Below, one piece after another: positions 38,560 to 50,440 of a stretch of DNA of 64,000 nt (its first letter is position 1; every line of letters begins with the position of its first letter). Under the pieces are notes generated by a model. It was not told where the DNA came from and searched no databases. It saw only the letters and a list, made by a program, of their open reading frames with translations. The translations under genes were made by a program, and so were the position numbers. The stretch lies in the NCBI GenBank assembly GCA_030549495.1, contig JAUIRK010000855.1:10001-74000 (forward strand), read 5' to 3'. Source of the stretch: Nectonema munidae (taxonomy: Eukaryota; Nematomorpha; Nectonematoida; Nectonematidae).

Positions 38560-41150
38560 GAGATTTTCTGGCGCAGTCAGCAGGATCTTGCTCAAAACAT
38601 CGACAAGACTCAAGTCACCTCCCATTGCCATCATCGGATTGAACAAGATCAGTATCTCGCACCATGGCGGAAACCAAGGACCTACTCAAGCTAATGCAGC
38701 AACAGATGGATCAGCAAAGAGAGCTTATGTAGAAGCTGATTGAGAACATGGATGGAAAACCTATGATAGGTTCTTCTATTCCTATCACTACAAGTTCGAA
38801 GTTAGCGCCCTTCAACCATACTACTGAACTTTGGCCAGATTACTACTCTCGATTTTGCACCTTTCTGGGAGCTAGTTCAATTCCTGATGATCCAAAGGCT
38901 CAAACTTTCTTGACAAACCAATCTGCTATCGTCTACAAGCTTTTGTCCAATCTTGCTGCCCAGCAGTCTCCTTCCAAAAACATTAATGATCTATCCCTGA
39001 ACGAGATCAATATCATCCCAAGCGATTCATTATCCGTGAACGTTCCATTATTGGAGCGACATGCAGCGCAAGTCTGCTGAAACAATCCAAGAACTGGCAG
39101 CTCGGATACCTCAAGACGCTGCAACATGCGACTTTTCTTCAATCAAGAATCCCCAAGATGAAGAGCTCTACGTACACGGTTTATCTGCTCCGTCAACAAC
39201 GAAGCCGTCCTGAAGGCCCTGTGACAAGCTGGATGCTCGCGCTATTGAAAATGCCACGAAAACTGAAGATGCCGCAAATGTCGCCAAGGAGACTGTCTAT
39301 GGAACCTCTAAGGCAGTCAATAAAATTAAATAGGGAGATTGTGTTCAAAGCGACACCAAAGAAGCTAAGTGATTATGAAAAGGCTAAAGTAACTTGCTGC
39401 CGCTTGGCAAGCCCAATCACAAGGCCAACGAATGTCGTTTCAAAGAGGCTATCTGCCATTTTTGCAACGCCAAGGGACATCTGGAAGCTGTGTGTCGGAA
39501 AAAGCTGATAAAAAGACGCAGTTGAAAATGATTGTTGGAACGCCTTAGGACAACCTACTTTAGATCAGCCGACGCCCGAATATGAATTGGCAAGTAAGCA
39601 CACCTTGTCAACTCAGGGGAGCTTCAGGGCTAGGACCAGAGTATCAGGAACCGAAGAGGGTGACATTATTTACAAGGTTACGAAAGACCTCAATCTCTTG
39701 GGCCGAGTTGCAACCAAGCAACTCAAAATTTAGGTGGACAAAGTCTTTGATTCTAGGAACCATGCTACGCCGTGTTCTGTCACCTGAAACAAGACATAGA
39801 GAGATAGAGTTCAAGCCAAACACCAAACCTATTTTCTGCAAAGCAAGGTCAGTCCCATTCGCGGTGCTGGACGTCGTGGAGAAGGCCTTTCTATTCCATC
39901 GTTACCACGTCGGAAGCGAATTACAGAAACTCAGAAGAATTACAGCCAAATTCAGAAAGAAGCCCTGACCATCATCTTCGGATTGAAGAAGTTCTACTAG
40001 TACATCTACGGACGGAAGTTCACCTTGGTCACGGACCATCGACCTCTCATTGCGATGTTTGGATCAGGAAAAGCTACCCCCACCCTTGCTGCAAATCGTC
40101 TTGCTCGGTGGGCCATGATGTTGAATCTGATTGACTACGATATTGAATACCGGATAACCACGGATCACACCAATGCTGATGTTCTGAATCGCCTGCCTGC
40201 GTTCAACGACCCAATTTTTGATGGTGAAAAAAGAAAGACGATATCGAGATGGTTTGCGCGGTTTAAGACATCAATCGACGAGTGGAACCCAGCAACACCC
40301 TTCAACGCGAATCAGCAAAAGATCCAGTCATTTCTACGATCATGCGGTTTACACGCGAGGTATGGCCCCCAAAGAAAAGTGACGAAGGTAGTGAAATGTA
40401 ACGCTTTAGACTAGTCGCCGATTTTCTAACCGTAATCAACGGATGCCTTGTCATGGGATCCAGAGTCGTCGTCCCAGCCGTCCTCCGCAGAAACGTCCTG
40501 GATCAGCTGCACATTGGGCATTTCGGGATGGAACGCATGAAGCAGCTGGCACGAACTATCTTTTACTGGCCGAACATTGCAGATGACATTGAAGTCACCT
40601 GCAGGAGTTGTGTTCCTTGCGGAGAGCACCAGAGGAAGCCGTCTAAGCCAACGGTTCACACTTAGATGCTACCTGAAAAGCAATGGAGTCGACTACACTT
40701 GGATCATGCTATTAACTTTTTGGGATCCAACTAGTTTGTCCTAGTCGATGCTTACTCCAAATACCCCTGTGTGCACCCAACGCAGTCGATTACAACAAAA
40801 GCGACGACCCACCTGCTGGAAGAGGATTTTGCACATTTTGGGTATCCGCATACACTGGTCACAGATAATGCTACAACATTAATGTCAGGAGAGTTCCAGT
40901 CCTGGCGCAAAGAACGTTGGATATCTCATCTCAGCGAAGCGCCATACCATCCAGCTACAAATGGGGCAGTCGAACGATTGATCCAAACCGTCAAGCAGGC
41001 TCTACGGAAATCCTCGCTTCCTCCGAGAAGAGCGCTGCCGCCAGATCCGCACAAATATCGATGTGCTGCTGTCATCTCAAGCTCATGCTGCTTAAGGATA
41101 GGAAGTCAAGGAAGCTTCAAGGTCACAAGGACAAAAAAGCTCATTGATTG
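38560..41150 (+). mobile_element. Ty3/Gypsy LTR retrotransposon fossil, internal region
   Basis: Fossil of a Ty3/Gypsy element. Recognisable parts in order: a gag-like start from 38664 with a zinc-knuckle region near 39390-39510, traces of the protease/reverse transcriptase part near 39790-39890, the RNase H region with VTDHRPLIAMFG (near 40030), and the integrase with the HHCC-type zinc region and FGYPHTLVTDNATT (near 40840). The element is old and clearly broken, with ten or more breaks and no intact open frame of the expected length. It keeps a higher GC content than the surrounding DNA. Confidence 0.88.
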
Positions 41151-41424
41151 AAAATTTGTTTTCAAGAGTTTCAAAATTTAAAGGCAACTTTTTCTTTCTC
41201 TATTCTACTTTTAGTTGCATTTAATATTTTTATGAGACATCATTACACGATTTCTGTTCACTCATCGTGTCCATTAGGAATCTTTTCAATTAGTATCACA
41301 AAAAGCTTTTGATACACATAACACAATTATATTTATTCATCATATTATTTGATAAATACTGAAATATAAATTTAAGTATTTCAAGCCAAAACAATTATGA
41401 TACATACAACTTCTTTTGGTTAGC
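41151..41424. other. spacer between the Gypsy fossil and the nested DNA transposons
   Basis: AT-rich, with no copy of the LTR at 38286 and no other feature recognised. Confidence 0.6.
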
Positions 41425-41960
41425 GGACAAAGGGGGCATGAAAATTTATGGGGATCCTTCGCACTACGGACGATTTGTATACCCCTCGAACTACGGAGCA
41501 ATGGAAAAAAACTCCACTATTATTATCATCAAATAAACGTATACAAGAGCAATATCTCGTTATTATAAACATTTATTGCTTCTTATAGCTTGTTTAGAAT
41601 GATGTTGATGAAACCATTCGACTATCATGATGATGATAGTGGAGATGATTTGATAATATTATAGTTGCATGATAATTTTCTTATAGAGAAGATATGATAT
41701 GAAAAAGAAGTATTGAAGAAGACTATTACGAATGTGATATATTGTGATATAAATTTATCACACGTGTGATCTATTTTATATAGGCCTTATTTACATTGAA
41801 CCGTAGAGACGTAAATCGATTTACCACATAAGCATCAGTACTTTTATTGCACGTTTACAGCTGTTGGCATTTGTATAAAAATTCTTCATAATATCACAAG
41901 TGTTTCTATTCTTTTTTATTTTATTGGATTTCTTGAGTTTTTCTTCTCATATTTCTAATA

Positions 41961-42287
41961 ATGAGTGAACCTTCAGACTTAGAGGATCGTTTTTCTTTTT
42001 CTTCTGAATCCATAACTGAAAGTTCTTCAGAATCTTCGATTTCGTATGAAAATTATATTTCTTTGACTGCTCCTGATGAAACTGTGTATTCTTGGGAGTC
42101 AACTCAAGCTTCTTTTGGAAGAACACTGTCCAGAAATATACGAAATATTCAGTCTGTTCCTCCTGGTCCGAAAAACGGAGCTGAAGTTTTAGATGATTCC
42201 CTTTCAATTTTTCAGCTTTTTATGACTCAAAGTCTTATTCACTATATTTACAAATGCACAAAGTTGCGAATGGATGAAAACTTTGCG
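41961..42287 (+). CDS. piggyBac transposase, N-terminal piece
   Basis: About 109 codons with an acidic, serine-rich start (MSEPSDLEDRFSFSSESITE), then YSWESTQASFGRTLSRNIRN and FQLFMTQSLIHYIYKCT, where the piggyBac core begins. The frame ends at GCGTAAGT, a good splice donor, so the stop may lie in an intron (beginning near 42287). A similar N-terminus is at 61974-62360. Codons between here and about 42900 cannot be followed with confidence; fragments of the expected core appear near 42880-42930 in shifting frames. Confidence 0.7.
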
Positions 42288-42912
42288 TAAGTTTGATGTT
42301 TTTAGCGATACTATCTCTTGTATTTCCCAGGGCTTCGGGGCCGCCTTATAATTTTCTTCTTCAATTTCTGAAAAACGTATTTTTTGACCCCAGCTCCGAT
42401 ATCACTCATTTTTGCTAAACAAGTTAAATATTGTTTTTAGCATTTTTTCTTCATTTATGGATTTTTGAATTAATTAAAATTTTAGTATTTTTTTATCTAT
42501 ATAAATGTTAAACTTTATATATACTTATATGATTTTTTATCTATTTTATCATATTTTTTAGTTTTTTTTATAATGTTTTTATTTTATTGTTTTTTATGAA
42601 TTTGTATTGACAAATAAAATCTTATAACGAACTGTATATTTATAAAAGCTAAAAAGGTATTTGAGACTTACTTGAGGCTAGACACTTAGTCGCACTATTT
42701 TGTTTATAATTCTGACTTCTAGTAAAAAACCGTTTCGGCTTTAGCTGCTCTGGACTTCTAATCTGGCTCCCGTTTCGAAGCCTTGGTATTTTTGTTTTAT
42801 TAGAATAGATATAAGTATTATAAAAAACTTTTAGAAGTAGTACTCCTAAATATCAGAGTCTTTTCCAATCCTATCAGAAATTTCAAATTCATGATATTTT
42901 GGCCTACTTCAG

Positions 42913-44161
42913 CTGCATACTTTATATCGGGCAATCAAGAAGTCAATCTATCCAGCTCAGTTATTTGTTTTCTGAAGACCACGGAGAACCTTTCATGAAA
43001 GCAGCTATTTCCTGAGATATGTTTTATCTCATTCACACATTTATTCAATTTGATGTTAGAAGTGAAAGAAATAGCGAAGATAAAATTTCTCCTATTAGAT
43101 ATGTTCACAATCATTTTTATAATATATTTTCTTTATATTTTACACCAACAGACTATGTAACTGTAGATGAGCAGTTGGTAAAATTCAGAGGAGCCTCCCC
43201 AGTAAAAATATATGATTCTTCCAAGCCCGGTAGGTATGGTATGAAGGTATATCATTGGAATGACGCTAGAAGTTTCTATATACTTAAACCAGAATTATAT
43301 GTTTCAGGTTTGGAAAATAGAGCGTATTTTAGCGGCGAAAATATAGTAAAGCGCCTAGTCAGTGATGCTAATATTCCTAAAGGCTGTGGAATTGTAATTG
43401 ACCGATTCTTTACATCACATAATTTATGTGTATGGGGAACAAGTCAGGATTACACTGTCTTAGGTACAGTAAGAGCAAATAGGAGATTTATACCCCTCAT
43501 ATTAAGACCACAACATCTCAAAGAATTGAGATTAGCTGCATGTGAAAGTAGATTTTTGTATACTACACATGCATCTATAACTGCTTACATACCCCGTAAA
43601 CATGCTATCAAAAATTTCAAAGTAGTTTACATACTATCCAGTCAGCATTTGGGATGTATTCAAACAGAGGGGGCAGACAATATTCCTGAAACAATTTTAA
43701 CGTATAATAGTTTTAAGGGTGGTGTTGATATGGCAAATAAAATGTTAAGGGCTTATACATGCTATAAGCCTAATAGAAAATGGACTTATGCCGTTTTTAC
43801 CAACTATTTAGATATTGTATGCCATAATAGTTGGATAATATCTAAGTATAATTCTCCAAACATATACCCATCAACCAGAGCCGGAGGAAGAAAATATTTT
43901 TTAAGAGATTTGTGTCTAAAATTGTCTGAAACACCTATGAAATTAAGATCGCAAAGTTCATTGACCCCAGGTAAAATTTTGAGTATTTTATCATTTTATG
44001 GTTTTCAAAATATTACAGAAAGACGAGAGGTTTCTTCTACCTCTAGGGGAAATTGTTATATATCATCCTGTAAACCAAAAAAAAGGGGAACCAGAAAATG
44101 TGATGCATGCCATAAATATATATGTAAAAATCATACAAAAATGCTTTGTCCTAACTGCTAA
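42913..44161 (+). pseudogene. piggyBac transposase, catalytic core and Cys-rich tail
   Basis: DDE transposase that cuts and pastes at TTAA in the known family. The main open frame is 380 codons from 43019, and the same frame reaches back to about 42913 through one stop (TGA, 43013), with LFSEDHGEPFMKAAIS before it. Counted from the ATG at 43019, the catalytic Asp are D50 (VDEQLVKFRG), D128 (GIVIDRFFTSH) and D237 (SFKGGVDMANKM), followed by WTYAVFTNYLDIVCHNSWII. A C-terminal Cys/His-rich domain (CYISSCKPKKRGTRKCDACH, then YICKNH and CPNC, residues about 346-380) is of the piggyBac RING-like type. The catalytic triad is intact; the stop and the unclear middle make it probably inactive. Confidence 0.88.
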
Positions 44162-44658
44162 CAGCTCATCTACAAATATTTTTAATTCTTTTATCTTATT
44201 GTTTCGTTTAGTCCTATTGTTTTGTATATTTTTGATGTCTGAATCATATAAAAATTTTTAGAGCAGATGGCGTTAATTTTTTTTTTAATCTTTTTTTGTT
44301 AATTATCATATAAATTTGTTTTTGTTTATTTTTTACCCATATTGTACATAAAAACAAATATAAAGTCACCTAATGTAAAAAAAATTGAAAAATTTTTATG
44401 AAAAAATTTTGCCTTTTTTTTTAAGTAAAAAAATCTCCTTGAATAAAAGCTTATAAAAAAACAACTTTTTGACTTATGTTTATTTTTTTTATCAAAAGTA
44501 ATCCTGTATCGTCTAGTTAAAAAGTACATATAATTATTTCCTATGCTTACATATTTTTTATAAGGCGAAAAACTCTATCGAAGTTACAAGATGGAGTAAA
44601 AAGCCATGGTCCGTAGTGCGAAGGTGGAAACATTTGACAGTCATTGCGAACTAGACAA

Positions 44659-44716
44659 GCTTTGTTGCATACATGCTGAATGCGTAGGCTTTGTTGCATA
44701 CATGCTGAATGCGTAG
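44659..44716 (+). repeat. 29-bp tandem duplication
   Basis: 'gctttgttgcatacatgctg' plus 'aatgcgtag' occurs twice in a row, at the inner edge of the left inverted repeat of the MULE candidate. Confidence 0.9.
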
Positions 44717-44950
44717 ATGTCTTTAAAAAAGATGTCTTTAAAGCTTCTAATTTCCTTCTTAAGCAGGAAGTTTTGCATAGCTCACAGTTAAATACAAATC
44801 TACAGTTATACAATTTTTCTCATTGGGGTTTATTTATTATTAAAACTTTATCCATTATGGTTTCATCGATGGTTTTTCATATTATGAGAAAGGGAGCAGT
44901 AAGAAAAATCATTTAATTTATATGTATTTTATATCATTATTTTTTCCCAG

Positions 44951-45452
44951 CAAAAAAGTCCAAAAGATTGGTATGTACCCTTCACAGAAGTCGTAATTGT
45001 AAAGGTTAGTTTCAATTTTAGAAAATTTTTCTATTAACTTTAGTAGCTTTTTTCAGGAGTTTTAATATTCACAGAAAGTGATAGTGGCTTGTTTGATAAC
45101 CTAGTAATGAAAAAGCCCCACAATCATGAGATCTCAACATCTGTAAAAAAATTGAGAAGAGTGTTGTCACAGTAGTACTTTTACGCCTACTTGTAAAATT
45201 TACAGGTAAACTCATATTAATCAACACTATTAGTATTTGTTTTTTTCTTTTCCAAGTGACTATATAAGTGACATTGATCAAGATCGAAGAGATGCTCTAC
45301 CAAGACCAGAGACATTGAAAAGATTTATACGAAGAAACAGAAAAAGAACGAACCCTCCAAGAGATACAAAATTCGAAATTCCTCTTGACATTCAATTTTT
45401 AAATAATCAGGATACATTTTTAACAAAGGATAAGACAATTGGTAATAAATAA
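44951..45452 (+). CDS. FLYWCH-type zinc-finger protein, partial, three exons
   Basis: The FLYWCH domain is a Cys2His2-like zinc fold common in invertebrate Mutator-linked proteins. Exon 44951-45004 (after TTTTTCCCAG) encodes KKSKRLVCTLHRSRNCK; a 52-bp intron (45005-45056, GTTAGT...TTTTCAG); exon 45057-45171 with GVLIFTESDSG and KKPHNHEIST, completing the Cys...Cys...His-x-His pattern; an 85-bp intron (45172-45256, GTAGTA...TTCCAAG) in phase; exon 45257-45452 with YISDIDQDRRDALPRPETLK, RFIRRNRKRTNPPRD and FLTKDKTIGNK, ending at TAA. The C-terminal pattern 'LPxxxxLxRxIRRxRxxxxPP' is typical of MULE-associated FLYWCH proteins. The N-terminal strand of the domain is probably in 44853-44912 (HYGFIDGFSYYEKGSSKKNH), but the join to 44951 is unclear. 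The gene lies inside inverted repeats. Confidence 0.65.
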
Positions 45453-46290
45453 AGGTAATTAAATTGGTATTTAAATGAAAAAAAGGAAGCTTTGGAGCAA
45501 ATATATCAAGATTTCCACCAAAGTTCAAACGTCCTAAACCTCCTGCAAAAAGTTGGATCCTATATTTCTAAATCAAACATGGAAGTACTGGGAAATTCCA
45601 CTGAGACTATCAATTTGAACAAAATAAACAATGACAACTATCTTTTTACAATTGATTTTCTTATGTTTAAATAAATATATTACAATCCAAGGTTTTTTAA
45701 TTGTATTTCCACGATTTTGTATAATGAATTAACCCTCATTACCCCTACAATAAAGACTATGATTATTATGTTCTAGAGAAAAAATTTATTGCATTTATAC
45801 TACTAGAATGGTGGTTATTGTGCAAGAAGTATAGCATCTTTCTCTATTTTGTTGATTGTAATATTATAAGTAGTTTTATATCAATTTTTTGCTGGTACGC
45901 TTCTCGCTAAGCTTTTTCTTTTTTTCACGTGTACAAAAACAAGTTGTTTAGCATAAGCTACAAAATCTAAAATGTTCCTTGTACTATTTTGTGATTTCAC
46001 AGTAGAATAACTTTGTTCGTGATGGTAAGTGTTTTAAAGAAAACTTTTGTTTTTAAGCATACACGTGATTATTGTGAAGTTGTTTTTGTAAAAATATATT
46101 GAACTAAGTACGTTCTTATTATATTATTTTCATTGAATCAAAATATTATCTGAATAAGGTTTGACTATTTTAAATGTTTAAAATTTACCCTGGAAATTTT
46201 TTTTTCTAACGTTTGAGACTTTTTCTACAGCCTAAGCTCGCTTAAAACTCATCCAATATGTCTTAACGATATATAAGTACTGACAGTAAA
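45453..46290. other. inner non-coding part of the MULE candidate
   Basis: AT-rich. A 60-codon open frame at 45492-45674 has no recognisable domain. Nothing else can be supported. Confidence 0.5.
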
Positions 46291-46744
46291 ACATGTATGC
46301 AACGAGGCTTGTGTCTAGTGCGCAATGACCGTCACATGTTTCCAACGTGCATTTGCTGCACGAGGTATGATGTAGTTAATCCCTATAAATTTTCATGCCC
46401 CCTTTGTCCACACATTGACTTATATGAAGTAAGCATCCAAAGTAAGCCAATAAATGGTAAGATTCAACTTTTCAAAACAATATTTTAAATTAGGATGATT
46501 TGGATGTTCTTTTCTAAAATAAAAAATGTTCAAGTAGTGTTTTATACTAGTGCTATTCAAATATCAAGAAGCCAATGCACCCTTTTACTTGATTATTTTC
46601 CTAAGGTACACTATCAAGTTACGTTTACCAAGATATTAGAGATTTACCACGATTTCAATTCGGTTAAATTTTTTATTAGAAAACTTAAAATTATAATTCA
46701 AAATTAAAATATCAAAAATTAAATAAAATTATTTCATTTAGTTT

Positions 46745-46900
46745 ATGCTTAGAATACTATTGCAACGAGGGATTCGATAACTCAAGGTCTTGGGTTCGAT
46801 TTCGCATCAAGCCTGCTTTCCTCATAGTTCTATACAAACGGCGCAATTGTGCCTTCTCGATGAAAACACCCCGGGGTACCTTTACCTTTAATAAATATAC
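46745..46900 (+). mobile_element. possible tRNA-derived SINE fragment
   Basis: A box-B-like 'gggttcgatttc' (46792-46803), preceded by 'gataactcaaggtct', resembles a tRNA-type SINE head. The segment ends 'ccggggtacctttaccttta', a short-unit tail of the kind SINEs use. I cannot place a convincing A box, so the call is weak. Confidence 0.4.
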
Positions 46901-47649
46901 GAGATCAATATTTATAATTATACTCATATCGAAATTTGTATAATGAATACGTATGTGGACAAAAGTTCTGAAACCGAAATATCATAAATCAAATAGTTTA
47001 GTAAAAGCCCTTTTTTCTCCTGTTTTAAAATTGCCCTTTATAGACGTATGTGTAATGTGTTATATGTGAATATGTCTAAACCAGTGACGTAGATGAAGAA
47101 TAAGTTATATAATTAAGTTATATTTATGAATAAGTTTGTTTATATACTTTTTTCTTATAAATTTCTTAGTTTAAATAGTTCAGTAGACTCTATGATGATT
47201 ACTATATTTCAGCCGTTTTCTCTACTTGAGCACCTGCCCTTTGCACGTCCCTGCTGTATATAGCAATAAATACTATCGTTTTCAAAAATATTTTTAAATC
47301 AAGTTTTAGTTCAAGCTACGTTGACCAAAACGAAATACCAAACACATAAATATAATAAATTAAAATCTACCCATAATTGAGTTGCATTTTTAACTTTGTT
47401 TTCATGAGGGAGAGAAAGAGAGAGTTTATTTTGCAATACACATAACAACATGGTAAATAAAATATTTTTGAATAGAAAAAAAGGAGAACATAAAAAGGGA
47501 AGTATTTGATATAAAAAAATATATCCAAGGAAGTTCAAAAGGTCAATAATGACCGCTATGCATGATCTTCTCTAAACAATTATGTATTTAAAAAACTCGT
47601 CAATAAAAATTAACTTTAAAAAAAAATTATCATCTATTATAGTTAGTTA
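46901..47649. other. AT-rich intergenic DNA
   Basis: No gene recognised. A weak inverted pair CAGTGACGT / ACGTCCCTG (47092 and 47245) was considered as a MITE and not accepted. Confidence 0.55.
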
Positions 47650-48270
47650 TTAAAAAATAACTTTTGTGTTCTTGCTTCAAGTGGAGGCTGGAGGTAAATC
47701 TTCCTTTCAATAGATTCTCCTTGCAGGTATGCACTTTTTATGTCCAACTGTCTAAATGGCCATCTCTTGCTTACAGCAATGCTAAGGAGAATTTGAATGC
47801 TCTCTTTTTCACACGTTGGTGAATCAGTTACTTCTGAGCTCCTCTCTTCACACCCACGGGCGCAAGTCTTGCTTTTCTTTCTGATTTACCATCGAAATTC
47901 GTTGTTGTCCTTCATCTTCCACTTCAACATAAGATAGCATCGCCTTCCATTTCGCCAGTTCTAGCTCTTCTGCTTCTTCAAAGAGTGTCTCTTTTGGTAA
48001 ACATGCTGGAGTTTTCATCCACAATTTCCCATTCTTCGACGTCATCTTTGAAACTGACATACTTTTCGCGTCCATCTTCGTCTTTCACATTCAAATAGTG
48101 CCAATTTCTTTTGGTAGTTGCTCTTTCTCTGCCCATCACTTTGGCTAACTTCTTTTCATGAGAGTTGAAAAGTTTGTACTTCAGTTTATTGCCTTTCTCG
48201 GCGAGTTTTATATCATTTTCACTTGAGCTTAGATTATCCTGCTGTTCATCACTTTCAGTAACTTTTTTTT
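47650..48270 (-). mobile_element. Ty1/copia LTR retrotransposon fossil, pol fragment
   Basis: Read on the - strand, the segment shows the linker between integrase and reverse transcriptase of copia-type elements, then the start of the reverse transcriptase with a WKAML... beginning and a segment like the copia motif around QLDIKSA. It is a fragment without LTRs in view, broken in several places. The family is inferred from these motifs and their order. It is old, judging by its state. Confidence 0.65.
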
Positions 48271-48486
48271 ATATTTTATTTGATTTAATTTTGATCATAT
48301 TTTAATATCAATTGTGAATTTTGACTTCATTTGTTTTTTTTTCACATTTTAACACACTTTTTAGAGCCAATAAATTCTTTTCTTCGTGAATCAAAAAATG
48401 AATAATAAAAACTTGCCCAAAATATGCGCTGTAAAAAGAAGGCCGAAATTCTTCTGATAACTGCGAGTTTATCTGATTTGTGCAAA

Positions 48487-50020
48487 ATGCCAACAAAAAA
48501 ACAAGTTATGGGACGTTATCTTGAATTGTTTGCAACGGAAAAAAGTAAAGATATCAGAATAAAGATGCTGTCAGAAGAATTGAGCAATTTATGGAAAGCC
48601 TTGAATTTCCCAAACGTTTCACACCAGCAAGTGTTGTCGAAAGCAATAAGTATTGTTGAGCTTTATGAAAAGTATAAAAAGAGAAGTCAGACAAAATAGT
48701 AGGGAAGATAAGCATCTTTTAAACGTGACTAAAACTGATGGTACATGGCTTTCTTCAGAAGATAAAAAACTCTACGATACTCAAATTCAAACAGCCGGCA
48801 GAGTTGGATATGGAACCAGAAAAGAAGCTGACATCAAAACGATTCATCCTTCAAAGCGCAAATTCACTGAAAGCACGTCAGCTCCGCAGTCAGTCGATTT
48901 GAGTAATGAAATACACGCAAATGATGCCGAGATCTCTGATTGCTTTGATGGGGAAAGCGACGATGACTTTATGCCAGTGAACGAAAAAACAAAAAGAAAG
49001 AATAGCTCAGCCGCATCTGCCGCCAAACTTGTGAGTAAATATTCTTTATCAACAAAAAAAGCAGCAAAAGTTTGTGAAACATCACTCAAGCTGGATGGAA
49101 TTAATTCAGATTCTCCAGCTCAAGTGGGAGTTTGGAAACGAGTGATGAGAGACGCAGAATGTGTCAGACAAAAATTTAAAGATCTTTTGCAGGTTAAAAC
49201 ATTCTGTCTTCATTTTGGCGGGAAAATCATTTCCAAAACAGAGTACCAAGTTGTGTGCCTTCAAAATAGTGATTGAAAAATAAACTTTGCAATGCTTGCT
49301 TGCAAAAATGGCTCTTCCAAAGCAATTTTTGAAGAGATTGATACTCGATGAACGACTTTAGTGCTTGGAAGAGTATTCAAATGATAATATGTGATTCCAC
49401 GGCAGTGAATACTCGTAAAAAAATGGAGTTGTAGTGAAGTTTCAGAAGGCCATGATTGAGAAAGCTTTTCAAAAACCAGTTTGTTGCTTGTCAACACCAC
49501 GTACTAGATCTTGTTTAGAGACACATTATGGACTTTAATTTAGGTGGGTCAACCAGAAGCCCTCAATTGCCCTATGATTTTGTAAATGAAGTCGTTAATA
49601 ATTATGAACTTTTGAAAGCTAATTATGTGTTCGATACTGATTGTTTCTTGTGCGAGAACCATGGTTGGAGGGATCATTTTAGGTTTTTGTTTGATCTTGG
49701 TCAGGCCTTTAGGTTTTACAAGGAAACAAACAAATGGCCTAAAATAGAATGGAGAAATCTGTTAGGTGGAATTCCAGAGCTTCTTATGCCTTGATGGCCT
49801 TTTTTTATTCCCAACTTAAGAAATCAACTGGAAAAAATTTATAATTTCATATCCAAAGACCGGTCTCAGTTTTGGTTTCATAACCAAATGTATGATGAAA
49901 CGACATATCAAAGCCTGCGAAGCCTGATTCTTGCACAAAAATTCCTGAAAGCGATATCAACATTCGATAAATTTTTTAGTTCTGAAACTTCCAAAATATA
50001 TACATACCTAGAACAAACAT
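48487..50020 (+). pseudogene. decayed transposase-like gene of unrecognised superfamily
   Basis: Three collinear open pieces on one strand. The first, from MPTKKQVMGRYLELF (48487) to 48699, is an N-terminal helical region. The second, from a frame shift near 48690 to 49276, has HLLNVTKTDGTWLSSEDKKL, GRVGYGTRKEADIKTIHPSK and an acidic stretch with CFDGESDDDFMPVNEKTKRK. The third covers 49395-49794 and on to about 49985, with DSTAVNT, then QHHVLDLV and, after a stop (49517), RHIMDFNLGGS, DTDCFLCENHGWRDHFRFLF and KWPKIEWRNLLGG. The 'DSTxxNT ... QHHxxxLV' layout recalls an RNase H-like transposase related to uncharacterised transposon proteins in invertebrates. At least four breaks; the catalytic set cannot be assigned. 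No terminal repeats were found. Confidence 0.55.
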
Positions 50021-50440
50021 CATAGCAGAAAGAGGTGTGAAAAAAATGCAAGAAATTGTCAAAAATTCCCGATCAAAAAAACATTTAACAGCAAGTTTTT
50101 TGCTACTAATCATTTTTAATATCTTTTTATAGTTTTTATCTTACTTCTATAAATAATTGATATTTTTGTGGGAATATTTAAACTTTTTTGTTTTATTTTG
50201 TTAAGTAAATCATATAATTTTAAGTTTTCAATCATACGCCATAGATTTTTTGGATTGTTCAATGTAAAATTCGTATTTTTGAGCTTTAAACAATATTATT
50301 CATTGAAAAATGATACATGATTAGAAAGTTAGAAAAAGTTATGCCCCTGTGTATTGCGTCGCATGTCCGAAAATCAAATTTTTTCATATATACCTAATGA
50401 TAAATTTTTTCATATATACCTAATGGTAAATTTTTTCGTT
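50021..50440. other. AT-rich spacer
   Basis: A short direct repeat 'aaattttttcatatatacct' occurs twice near 50380-50425. Nothing else is recognised. Confidence 0.5.

Larger units (their letters stand above)
41456..44624 (+). mobile_element. piggyBac transposon, nested, nearly complete
   Basis: Ends CCTTCGCACTACGGAC (41456-41471) and its exact complement (44609-44624) enclose the transposase coding parts at 41961-44161. The subterminal motif ATGGAGTAAAAAGCC (44591-44605) also occurs in the piggyBac at 61249-63162. The flanks are GGAT and TGGA, not TTAA, so either the true tips have changed or the target rule differs. Length is 3169 bp. Confidence 0.75.
41425..46409. mobile_element. Mutator-like (MULE) candidate with FLYWCH gene, left inverted repeat split by a piggyBac
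   Basis: Outer inverted repeat: GGACAAAGGGGGCATG... at 41425-41452, with its complement at 46381-46409. Inner inverted repeat: 44626-44680 against 46291-46343 (about 53 bp, 'ggaaacatttgacagtcatt' and on). On the right the two lie 37 bp apart, so they form one terminal repeat of about 119 bp; on the left they are separated by exactly the piggyBac at 41456-44624. Long terminal inverted repeats and a FLYWCH-domain gene inside are features of MULEs. No MULE transposase and no target duplication were found, so the class is inferred. Confidence 0.6.

Noticed and set aside
44326-44813. Two - strand frames of 67 and 88 codons near the piggyBac 3' end
   Set aside because: They run through AT-rich non-coding DNA and the inverted repeats; no domain.
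47092-47253. Possible hAT MITE (CAGTGACGT ... ACGTCCCTG)
   Set aside because: The inverted ends agree over about nine bases, but the 8-bp flanks (GTCTAAAC and CTGTATAT) do not match.
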